From assembly GCA_937900045.1 (NCBI GenBank), contig CALCEB010000043.1, positions 1 to 15,941 of the forward strand: DNA of 15,941 bases. Direction: 5' to 3'. The stretch comes from an uncultured Acidobacteriota bacterium (GTDB taxonomy: Bacteria > Acidobacteriota > Terriglobia > UBA7540). This document shows positions 8,901 to 15,870 of the stretch, piece after piece. Positions within the stretch are counted from its first letter, which is position 1, and every line of letters starts with the position of its first letter. The position numbers and the translations under genes are program-made. The notes under the pieces were generated by a model, which saw nothing but the letters and a program-made list of their open reading frames with translations, did no database searches and was not told where the DNA came from.

Positions 8901-9209
8901 ATGGGAGACCGTAGGAAAGAGCGGGACAGAACAAACCTCCTATTTCACGACAAGGCTACCGACGAAGAAGGAAATCTCTGGGAAGCGAGGATTTGGAAAG
9001 TGCCGGTCAGCGGCAGATACCGGGAGGGAGTCCGCTACAGTCTGGCCTTTATCCGGCATGGAGAGAGAGCACCGGCGGTGCTCTATGACAACCATCATCC
9101 GAAGGGACCCCACCGGCATATCGGGCCGCTCGAGGAGCCTTATGAATTCCAGGATGTTGACCGCTTGATCGCGGATTTCCGGCATGACGTTACACGGGTG
9201 AAAGGCTGA
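8901..9209 (+). CDS. tumE: TumE-like toxin (DUF6516 family)
   Basis: This protein of about 102 residues has the character of the DUF6516/TumE toxin family: NLLFHDKATDEEGNLWEARI near the start, then RYSLAFIRHG, LYDNHHPKGPHRHIG and a closing EPYEFQDVDRLIADFRHDV. The histidine-rich KGPHRHIG segment and the DVDRLIADF tail are the family hallmarks I recognise. The biochemical activity of this family is not clear to me. The ATG at 8901 is chosen because conserved sequence starts shortly after it; the reading frame is open 150 bp further upstream but that part looks non-coding. No good Shine-Dalgarno sequence precedes it. The HTH partner begins 4 bp after its stop. Confidence 0.8.
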   Translation: MGDRRKERDRTNLLFHDKATDEEGNLWEARIWKVPVSGRYREGVRYSLAFIRHGERAPAVLYDNHHPKGPHRHIGPLEEPYEFQDVDRLIADFRHDVTRVKG

Positions 9210-9213
9210 AAAC

Positions 9214-9591
9214 ATGAAAGAGACGCTCACCATTCGGATTAAGCCGCTGGAGAAGATGCTTTCCGGCTTCAGCGATACTTTCAAGGCGGTCCAGCGAGGG
9301 CGCAAGGTCACACCGCAGACCGGCGCTTATTTCACCAGCATTGAAGCTGCGCGCAACTTCCTTACCCCGGAGCGGCTGGCCCTCCTCAGAGTCATTCGAA
9401 AGTCGCGGCCTGGGTCGGTGTATGAGTTGGCCAAAATGTCGGGACGGAATCTGAAAACTGTACAGACCGACTTGAAAATTCTGGAAAAGCACGGGCTGGT
9501 TCACTTCCGTAAGGTCCGGCGGGCAGCCCACCGCAAGGCAAAGGTCCCGGAAGCGCCTTACCGTGAAATTGCCCTGAAAATCGCCATTTAA
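9214..9591 (+). CDS. Winged-helix/HTH antitoxin-like regulator
   Basis: This 125-residue protein has a MarR-like winged helix at about 50-105. The segment LTPERLALLRVIRKSRPGSV is followed by ELAKMSGRNLKTVQTDLKIL as the helix-turn-helix, and LEKHGLVHFRK as the start of the wing. Placed 4 bp after the TumE-like gene, it is most likely the antitoxin that neutralises the toxin and represses the pair. AAAGG lies 8 nt before the ATG. The toxin-first order differs from the neighbouring vapBC locus. The HTH is secure; the antitoxin role rests on context. Confidence 0.8.
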   Translation: MKETLTIRIKPLEKMLSGFSDTFKAVQRGRKVTPQTGAYFTSIEAARNFLTPERLALLRVIRKSRPGSVYELAKMSGRNLKTVQTDLKILEKHGLVHFRKVRRAAHRKAKVPEAPYREIALKIAI

Positions 9592-9657
9592 GCTTCTGAT
9601 TAACTCTGCCATGAGTTGCCTGTTATTTCCCGCAGAGCGCAGAGTTTTACGTTCCAA

Positions 9658-9710
9658 AAACTTTGTGGCTTGTCGAATAAAGGTCGAATAAAGAAAGAAC
9701 CACAGAGTTT
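9658..9710. repeat. Inverted repeat with a tandem 11-bp duplication in its loop
   Basis: AAACTTTGTGG (9658-9668) and CCACAGAGTTT (9700-9710) pair with one mismatch across a 31-nt loop. The loop contains GTCGAATAAAG twice in a row (9672-9682 and 9683-9693). It lies 67 bp after the HTH gene and could act as a weak terminator. No T run follows. Confidence 0.4.
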
Positions 9711-9774
9711 GAAACGCGCAAATTCTGCGCTACCCGATCTGGAGTCTGGGAGTTTCTGCTAAACCTCCAGCGCG

Positions 9775-9896
9775 GTCATCCTGAGCGCAGCGAAGGATCA
9801 CTGCATTTGAGACCTTCGGCAGCGAACGAGATGGAGGTGGTTAGCGGAGCTTACCCCGGGCGAAATGCCGGGGTTCTTCGCTACACTCAGAATGAC
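9775..9896. repeat. 122-bp palindromic interspersed repeat (MITE-like)
   Basis: The ends GTCATCCTGAGCGCAGCGAA (from 9775) and its imperfect complement ending CTACACTCAGAATGAC (9896) form 25-bp terminal arms matching at about 20 positions. An inner hairpin ACCCCGG/CCGGGGT lies at 9853-9874. A one-armed relative occurs at 6678-6702. GTCATCCTGAGCG...GAAGGATC-type repeats are common in Acidobacteriota genomes. The surrounding 570-bp stretch (9592-10163) holds no supportable gene, only repeats. Confidence 0.6.
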
Positions 9897-10104
9897 AGGC
9901 TGGCCGCCCGAATGTAGAAAGTCGAGCGCGCAGACTTCAGAAGGTGCGCGCCAGCCGGCGAAAAGCTTAATGCCTTGCAAAATAATGCAGTGAGGCGAGG
10001 CCTGGTGGCCCAGCCGGGTGACTGGCCTTGGTTAGGTTGGAGGTTTTATTACCGGGAGGATAGGTCCATTCTGGCGATGGACAGGATGCCGTGAGCGCTT
10101 GCCC

Positions 10105-10143
10105 GTGGCGCATACATAAAAGCCAATGTATGCGCCACCCGCG
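10105..10143. repeat. Palindromic element, copy A, at the 3' end of the secreted-protein cassette
   Basis: GTGGCGCATACAT (10105-10117) and ATGTATGCGCCAC (10126-10138) form a perfect 13-bp stem with an 8-nt loop. The 37 bases at 10107-10143 recur in reverse orientation at 12931-12967 with 36 matches. Copy A lies 20 bp past the stop codon of the minus-strand gene ending at 10164, so it could also act as its terminator, though no T run follows. Confidence 0.75.
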
Positions 10144-10163
10144 ATTCCCTTCATGTGGGTACC

Positions 10164-11263
10164 CTAACGGGAGTGGGGCGCGATGTAAAAATCCTCAGAG
10201 TAGCGCGTCCCCGCGTTGTAGTTTTGAACTCCATAAAACGGGGTCACGCTCGGATCTGCCACTCGCGCTCCCACCTGGTATTGACCCGGGCTTAGCTGCA
10301 AGGTTCTCGCTGCGCCCTGGGCAATCTGCAGCACATAGGGCGAAGGCCCCGAGAAGTAAACCGACAGGAGGTAGCTGGTACGATTGGTTATTGTCGTTAC
10401 GGTTTCACCTCCCTGAGCCGTACCCACCGCCTGTGGCGGGGGCAATGTGCCATGCGGCGCTCTCAAGATTTGGTTGATAGCCGCCGCAGCGGTCTGAGCC
10501 TCACTGGGTGCCGCCGTCGCAGATCCAGCCCCATTGAGCGACTGCACCGTTGCGGGAAGATGTTCTGCTGGTACAAAGATTTGCGGATGTTGCTTGGTGG
10601 CGGGAATGATGAATCCGGGCTGGTTCCCGATCGTCCCGCCAAGGCCAGTGCTAGAAAGGTCGAGGTCTACATGGCCGGGGTGCTCCGTACCGACAGGCTG
10701 GGCGAGACTACGCGCATTGTTCGGTTTGAAGGTCCTCCATCTGGGAGTTGTACCGTGAAAGTGTACTCGCCGGCTGGCAGGTGGTAGCGAAAATTGCATC
10801 CAGAGTCGGTTTCCGTTCCAAACGTACTACCAGTGGGTTTGATAAGAACCGTACAGGCGGAGCACGGGTGTCCATCAAGCTGAACGCTCCCGACCAACTC
10901 CCCATCGCCCTGGGGGGATATACCCCTCGAGAAGTCGATGTTCAGCGCCATCGGTGAGCCGGCGTTGACAGAGATGAGCTCGCCTTTAACCGCATGGGTC
11001 ACCGGGTCAGTGACAGCGAGAAAGTACTTGCCGGGCTGAAGGCCAACATAAAGAAACCTGCCTTGCCTGTCCGTTCTCGTCGTCCGCGCGGCACCCGAAG
11101 TGCCGACCATGGGGTCGATCGTAACTTCGCAGTTTGCGCAGTGTGAGGAATCACCAAGCACAATGCTTCCCGATATCCCGCCCGTCTGGGCGCAGGCGGG
11201 GATAAACCGGCTAAACACCGAAACAACGGTTAGGAGCCCAATCCACATCCATTTGCTGTCCAT
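10164..11263 (-). pseudogene. Secreted Cna-B/carboxypeptidase-regulatory-like repeat protein, frameshifted
   Basis: Two minus-strand frames join into one product of about 366 residues. Frame 1 (10667-11263) starts at an ATG with GGAGG 4 nt upstream. It has a signal peptide ending PACA|Q and a first beta-domain (about 29-113) with C42ANC45. A second (from about 121) has C134SAC137. It stops early at 10667. The reading continues in the frame ending at 10164 as VGTEHPGHVDLDLS, matching the end of repeat 1 (VNAGSPMALNIDFS). The switch lies near 10690-10696 and fits loss of one base. The C-terminal part has a linker and a beta-rich end. No slippery heptamer is visible, so mutation or assembly error is likelier than programmed frameshifting. 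Function unknown. It follows the gene at 11315-12721 after 51 bp. Confidence 0.7.
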
Positions 11264-11314
11264 AGGTCCTCCACCCTCCTCCTGTCGATCTTTGGCGGGA
11301 ATCTTTGAAGTGCC

Positions 11315-12721
11315 TCAGAAGTTGACCTCTGTCGTTTGCCCGGCAACCACCTGAACTGTCTGCTTGACCAGCTTGCCGAATGTCCTGCCCGGCAGGGGGT
11401 CATAGTATGCCTGTACCTCAAAGGTGCCCGGCAGGAGACCAGCTTCGGCTGTCTCGCCTGCACCCAAATGCGTGCCAATTCCAATCTCGTTGGACGAATT
11501 TGCCGGAATAGTGTAGACGCCGACCCCCGCGCCGCGCGTACTGGCGAAGACCTTAATGATTCCGAGCTGCAAGGTTGTTGTTTGCCCGTGCTGCACCGTA
11601 ACCGTTGTCCGCATACTGTCGCACCAGTAAACAACGTAGGTTCCAGGTTCCAATTGGATCGGAGTACCTAGATACGCCGAGCCCACAATACCTCTTCCGC
11701 CGGGAACGCCAACACTATAGGAGCAGGGATGCCCCTCCGCTGCCAGGGTCCGCGCTGTGTCGGCTGGTGTACGGAGGGTGGGATCCGCAACCATTGACGG
11801 GGCCGTTAAGAGCAATCCCCCCTTCTTCTGGGGAGCGCAGCCGGTTGAATTCCCTCCCCTAGACGAGCCGAACACCGGGATATAGCCGCCGGAGCCACGT
11901 ACACCGTACTTGTTTACCCAAAACGCTGCTTCCAAAAGATCGTCATTGCTTTCCCGGAGGGCTTCTTGAACCATATCTCGCTCCTGCACCAGGGCTCTGA
12001 TAAAGTCTGGGTTGAAGGCGGGCAGACCCGGAAGCTGACAGGGGTCCTGCTCAGAATCCGTAGTAACCATCCCGCTGCCCACTTCGAGTGCCGCGTGCGG
12101 GCCTATATGCGCTGCGTCGTTTAACGCAGTCTTCAGTTGCTCGGGTCTCGAAACTCCATTGATGGTAAGGATGCGGCTACTGGTGACTTCATCTTGTTCG
12201 AGCTTGGTATATAGGTTTTTCCACGAAACAATCTTTCGATTTTGCGCCTGTTTTTGCTGAAGGGTGTGTAGCGCAGGCAACATCGCTACGTGTTTAACCA
12301 TTTCCAAATATGCTACACGCGCCAGGATACTTGCGACCTCGGCCTCAGTCGTTGCGAGGCCGAGGGCAGTGTCACCAACTGCGAGCGCGCCTTTCTTGCT
12401 TTCCTCTGCGGCAAGCGTGGCGATCACCTCCGCGGAATGCTGAATGAAATTGCCGACATCGCCCTCCCGAGCTGCGTTATTAGCCTGGTACTCGTTGAGA
12501 AGAAACTTGGCCTGGGCACCCAACTGTTCGATGGAGGAATCCCCTATCAATTTCAGCGCCTCTTCCCAAGTGTTTTCTATTTCCTTGTTGACGCTGGCGA
12601 TGGCCTGCTGCTGGCGTGTGATGCCAGGTTGAAGAGATCTCGACCTGCCGGACCGGTGCTGCCCAAAGCTTGGAGAAGGCACAAGAGTCACCGCGAGGAG
12701 AATGAACGCAATTCGCCACAT
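11315..12721 (-). CDS. Secreted protein of unknown function, helical with two C-terminal beta repeats
   Basis: This 468-residue protein has a signal peptide (MWRIAFILLAVTLVPSPSFG, cleavage before Q). A long, mostly helical part (about 30-275) is followed by a linker and two beta-sandwich-like repeats (about 303-387 and 388-468). These contain GTYVVYWC and GTFEVQAYYD, wording typical of carboxypeptidase-regulatory or PEGA-like surface domains. The ATG at 12721 is chosen because the signal peptide begins there and GGGG lies 5 nt upstream; the frame stays open to a TTG at 12790 without recognisable sequence. It is followed by the frameshifted repeat protein 51 bp later, so the two form an operon. 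I recognise no enzyme motif. A cell-envelope structural or adhesion role is possible. Confidence 0.75.
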   Translation of the reverse strand: MWRIAFILLAVTLVPSPSFGQHRSGRSRSLQPGITRQQQAIASVNKEIENTWEEALKLIGDSSIEQLGAQAKFLLNEYQANNAAREGDVGNFIQHSAEVIATLAAEESKKGALAVGDTALGLATTEAEVASILARVAYLEMVKHVAMLPALHTLQQKQAQNRKIVSWKNLYTKLEQDEVTSSRILTINGVSRPEQLKTALNDAAHIGPHAALEVGSGMVTTDSEQDPCQLPGLPAFNPDFIRALVQERDMVQEALRESNDDLLEAAFWVNKYGVRGSGGYIPVFGSSRGGNSTGCAPQKKGGLLLTAPSMVADPTLRTPADTARTLAAEGHPCSYSVGVPGGRGIVGSAYLGTPIQLEPGTYVVYWCDSMRTTVTVQHGQTTTLQLGIIKVFASTRGAGVGVYTIPANSSNEIGIGTHLGAGETAEAGLLPGTFEVQAYYDPLPGRTFGKLVKQTVQVVAGQTTEVNF

Positions 12722-12930
12722 CGTAACCCCCGATCGCAACGGCTTGTTGAATGTATGGGCGATTGTCGCGCGCAGACGACCTTTTTGCAAGGGGCAAGTC
12801 AGATTGTAACTGTCGGTTTGGGCATCCGCCCGCTTTCAAGATCATCGAGCGCGTCCAGCACTACTCGTCCGACGATTCCGAGGCACGCGGCGCTACACTT
12901 CCCCACGGTATCCAAGGGCGAGTGCCAGTA

Positions 12931-12967
12931 CGCGGGTGGCGCATACATTGGTTTTTATGTATGCGCC
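12931..12967. repeat. Palindromic element, copy B, upstream of the secreted-protein cassette
   Basis: This is the reverse complement of the element at 10107-10143 with one mismatch in 37 bases. It lies 210 bp upstream of the ATG at 12721 and about 170 bp before hicB. The two copies point in opposite directions and enclose 2.86 kb. The rest of the 417-bp gap (12722-13138) contains no supportable gene. Confidence 0.75.
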
Positions 12968-13138
12968 CCTGCGGAATCCCGGCTAAACTGCCCCCCGTGC
13001 CGCGCCCGCAGCATTATTATGGCGAGCAGGTAGCGCAGACTTCCGTTTCCTTGGAAGTCTGCGGCTTGTCCCATCGCATGAAGAAAAGCCTGCCGGCTCC
13101 GGGTTGACAGTGCAGGTCCGATAAGTAAGAAGGAATCC

Positions 13139-13387
13139 ATGATGCCAATCGAACCGCAGAATCCCGCGAAGCACCGGTTTACCGTCATCTTCGAAAGGGA
13201 AGATGAGGGCGGTTATCATGTCTTTTGTTCAACGCTGCCGGGTTGCCATACCCAGAGCGAAACGGTGGAAGAGGGCACTTCCAATATTCGTGAGGCCATC
13301 CAGCTTTATATCGAAAGCTTGATCGAGGATGGACTTCCAGTTCCAGAGGAAGATATCTTCATCAAGCCCATTGAGATTACGGCATGA
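13139..13387 (+). CDS. hicB: HicB-family antitoxin
   Basis: This 82-residue protein has the partial RNase H-like HicB fold: HRFTVIFEREDEGGYHVFCS, then LPGCHTQSETVEEGTSNIRE and AIQLYIESLIEDGLPVPEED. It lacks the additional DNA-binding domain of longer HicB proteins. Two ATGs (13139 and 13142) follow AAGGA at 4 and 7 nt; either could start it. Its TGA overlaps the ATG of the hicA remnant by 4 bp (ATGA at 13384-13387), the usual coupling in hicBA operons. HicB blocks the mRNA-cleaving HicA toxin, but here the toxin is broken. Confidence 0.9.
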   Translation: MMPIEPQNPAKHRFTVIFEREDEGGYHVFCSTLPGCHTQSETVEEGTSNIREAIQLYIESLIEDGLPVPEEDIFIKPIEITA

Positions 13388-13513
13388 GTCCCAAACTTCC
13401 GTCGCTTACAGGCTAAGGACGTTGCCCGGGTTGCTTTTCGATCCAATAAATTATCCTCCTGGAAACTAATCGGTCAACACCATTTTCGTTGTCCACACCG
13501 CCGCCGGCCGTAG
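13384..13513 (+). pseudogene. hicA: hicA toxin remnant, frameshifted and truncated
   Basis: Translation from the overlapping ATG gives MSPKLPSLTG, a start typical of HicA toxins, then an immediate stop. Ignoring one extra base near 13411-13414, the reading continues KDVARVAFRSNKLSSWKLIG and then QHHFRCPHRRRP before a TAG at 13511. GQHHF sits where HicA has its G-S-H catalytic histidine, and RCPHRRRP resembles the following HPDGRR. The C-terminal third of HicA is not found in any frame. So the toxin appears dead while its antitoxin is intact. Confidence 0.7.
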
Positions 13514-13550
13514 CGCCGGGTTCCACCTTTTGGAAACTTCGTGCTTGGCG

Positions 13551-13581
13551 TTGCACAGCAAAGCCCGCTTATCATACGATA
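13551..13581 (+). promoter_or_regulatory. Weak promoter candidate for the methyltransferase gene
   Basis: TTGCAC (13551-13556) and TACGAT (13575-13580) are separated by 18 bp. The -10 overlaps an imperfect palindrome TATCATACGATA (13570-13581) that could be a repressor site. The -35 is poor. Confidence 0.25.
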
Positions 13582-13599
13582 ACGGCGGACGATTCAACG

Positions 13600-15244
13600 A
13601 TGGACTGGAAAAACAGGCTCTATTTTGGCGACAATCTGGAAGTGCTTTCGCAAGAATATTGCGAGCGAGTCGGTCGATTTGATCTATCTCGATCCCCCTT
13701 TCAACTCCCGCGCCTCTTACAACGTGTTGTTTGCCGAGAAGAGCGGCGAGAAATCAGCGGCGCAAATCCACGCATTTGAAGATACCTGGCAGTGGAACCG
13801 CGACTCGCAAGCCGCCTACGAGGAACTGGTCACGCGCGGTCCCAAGCGCCTCGCCGACCTGATGCAGCCGCTGCTTTCCTTCCTTGGCCACAATGACATG
13901 ATGGCCTACCTGGTGATGATGGCCATCCGCTTGGTGGAAATGCACCGCGCGTTGAAGCCCACCGGCAGCATTTACCTACACTGCGACCCCACCGCCAGCC
14001 ACTACCTCAAGCTGCTGATGGATGCCACTTTCGGACCGCGAAACTTCCGCACCGAGATTGTTTGGAAGCGCAGCAGCGCGCATAGCGACACCAAGCAGGG
14101 CCGCAAACAGCACGGGCGTATCCACGATGTCATTCTGTTTTATACCCGAAGCGAATCGCAGTGGACTTGGAATCCGCTCTACACTGCCTATGACCCCGAT
14201 TATGTCGAGGCCTTCTATCGCCACGTGGAGCCGGAAACTGGCCGGCGGTACACGCTTGGGGACCTGACGGGGCCAGGCGGGGCCACGAAAGGAAATCCCC
14301 GTTACAAAGTAATGGGAATTACTCGCCATTGGCGATTCACCAAGGAGAAAATGGAGCAGATGACCCGCGAGGGTCGAATCCTACAGTCGTCACCCGGCGC
14401 AGTGCCCCGGTACAAGCGCTACTTCGACGAAATGCCCGGAGTGCCCTTGCAGGACGTTTGGACCGACATCCGGCCCATCGGCTCCCAAGCTCAAGAGCGC
14501 CTCGGCTACCCCACGCAAAAGCCCGAAGCCTTGCTCGACCGCATTGTCCGTACCAGTAGCAATGAGGGCGATGTCGTCATGGACCCGTTCTGCGGTTGCG
14601 GGACGGCAATTGCGGTGGCGGAGCGGCTGAAGCGGCGCTGGATCGGCATCGACGTGACCTACCTTGCCATCAACCTGGTGCAGCGGCGCCTGCGGGACAC
14701 GTTTGGCAGCGAGCTGAGCCCCTATGAAATCCTGGGCGCTCCTAAGGATTTTGCCGGCGCCCAGGCGCTCGCCGAGATTGACAAGTATCAATTCGAGTGG
14801 TGGGCCGTGGACCTGATCGGCGCGCGCCCGGCGCACGACCGCAAGAAAGGCGCGGATTCCGGCGTGGATGGCTACATCAACTTTTTTGACGACATGAGCG
14901 GCGTCGCCCGCAAAATTGTGGCGCAGGTCAAGGGCGGCTACGTCAGCGTGAAAGAAGTGCGCGACCTGAAGGGCGTCATGGAGCGGGAGAAAGCGGCGAT
15001 TGGCGCGTTGGTCACTCTGCGCGAGCCCACCCGCCCCATGCTCACCGAGGCGGCATCGGCTGGCTTTTATATGCCTGAACGGTTTGGCGACAAGTATCCA
15101 AAGCTACAAATCCTCCCCATTGAAGGTTTGCTCGAAGGCAAAACACTTCTGCATCCTGGCTCGCCTGTGGAAACATTCAAAAAGGCTGGGCGGCAGCGCA
15201 AAGAGGGCGAAAGCCCACAATCTTCCATGTTCACCCACCGTTAG
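13600..15244 (+). CDS. Beta-class DNA methyltransferase fused to Mrr-like nuclease domain, frameshift near 5' end
   Basis: The protein starts MDWKNRLYFGDNLEVL at the ATG at 13600. One extra T in the TTT at 13646-13648 shifts the frame; removing it continues RKNIASESVDLIYLDPPFNS for about 547 residues in all. With that repair, the catalytic DPPF (motif IV) is at 31-34. TRD-like sequence follows, then LGYPTQKPEALLDRI (motif X) and the AdoMet-binding DPFCGCGTA (motif I, about 328-336). Motif IV before motif I marks the beta class, which makes N6-methyladenine or N4-methylcytosine. The C-terminal part (about 395-500) has GADSGVDGY and IVAQVKGG, a D...QxK pattern like Mrr/type IV endonucleases. 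So methylation and cleavage may lie in one chain. Without the repair only a 539-residue product from an internal TTG at 13625 is possible. Confidence 0.85.
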
Positions 15245-15560
15245 CCTGCGCACGCGTAAAAGGCCGCTGAACGTGGAGGCCGGATTTGGCCGGACAGGGC
15301 TGTATTTCCATATATATTGTATACAAAGCTCTTTATTCACCACTTCACCCCCGCCCTCCGTTAGAATACTCCTACCCGCGCATGGGATTTGCCCGGGCGC
15401 AGGCTCCGCCTTTGGGGGAGTGGTACGTTTTCGCCGCTACAGCAATCTGACCCACTACCGCCTTTGGAGTGCGGGAGCTTGCTCTTGTCTGGTGGTTCCC
15501 AGGCTCGCTTGCGGAGGATAATTGACAGGTTCCCGACCATACGCACCACACGAATCCGAA
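15245..15560. other. Non-coding spacer before the tandem array
   Basis: I find no supportable gene in these 316 bp. There is an A/T-rich patch with a perfect 10-bp palindrome TTGTATACAA (15317-15326), and an isolated TTGACA (15522-15527) without a matching -10 at normal spacing. The reading frame that crosses the region and enters the first array unit starts with a TTG and has no ribosome-binding site. Confidence 0.5.
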
Positions 15561-15580
15561 GGAACGAAGCTAGAATGTAT

Positions 15581-15727
15581 ATGAAAACAAAGGATCGGGA
15601 TTTGGAACGAACCCTAAGAACCTATTTCTCTCTGGGTTCGCTGCCGCAACGGAAGGGCAGGGTTTTAGCCCCGCCGAAAAGAGCGGCTTCCATCATTATT
15701 TTCGGAACGAACCCTAAGAGTGTATGA
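15581..15727 (+). CDS. Array mini-ORF 1, basic 48-residue peptide
   Basis: The frame runs MKTKDRDLERTLRTYFSLGS and ends FGTNPKSV. It carries about 11 Lys/Arg against 3 acids, no cysteine and no signal peptide. An in-frame ATG two codons earlier (15575) could also start it. AAGGA lies 10-15 nt upstream. Its TGA overlaps the next unit's ATG by 4 bp. I recognise no family, and it may not be translated. Confidence 0.35.
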   Translation: MKTKDRDLERTLRTYFSLGSLPQRKGRVLAPPKRAASIIIFGTNPKSV

Positions 15728-15870
15728 AAACAAAGGATCGAGGTTTGGAACGAACCCTAAGAACCTATTTCTCTCTGGGTTCGCTGCCGCAACGGAAGGG
15801 CAGGGTTTTAGCCCCGCCGAAAAGAGCGGCTTCCATCATTATTTTCGGAACGAACCCTAAGAGTGTATGA
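15724..15870 (+). CDS. Array mini-ORF 2, basic 48-residue peptide
   Basis: This is identical to mini-ORF 1 except Asp7 is Gly. The start overlaps the stop of unit 1 and the stop overlaps the start of unit 3, both as ATGA, so translation could pass down the array by termination-reinitiation. Only a weak AAGAG precedes the ATG. Coding status is unproven. Confidence 0.35.
   Translation: MKTKDRGLERTLRTYFSLGSLPQRKGRVLAPPKRAASIIIFGTNPKSV

Noticed and set aside
8674..9168. A 164-codon plus-strand frame overlapping the TumE-like gene
   Set aside because: It lies in another frame of a recognisable TumE-family gene and has no family resemblance.
10660..10800. Programmed -1 frameshift in the secreted repeat protein
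   Set aside because: No X-XXY-YYZ slippery heptamer or clear downstream structure was seen near 10690-10696; a one-base loss explains it more simply.
12290..13033. A 247-codon plus-strand frame opposite the secreted protein gene
   Set aside because: It crosses the antisense of a signal-peptide-bearing gene, its upstream region and the palindromic element, with no domain or ribosome-binding site.
13104..13132. Promoter for hicB based on TTGACA at 13104-13109
   Set aside because: No -10-like hexamer lies at 15-19 bp spacing; the sequence there reads AAGAAG and is the ribosome-binding site.
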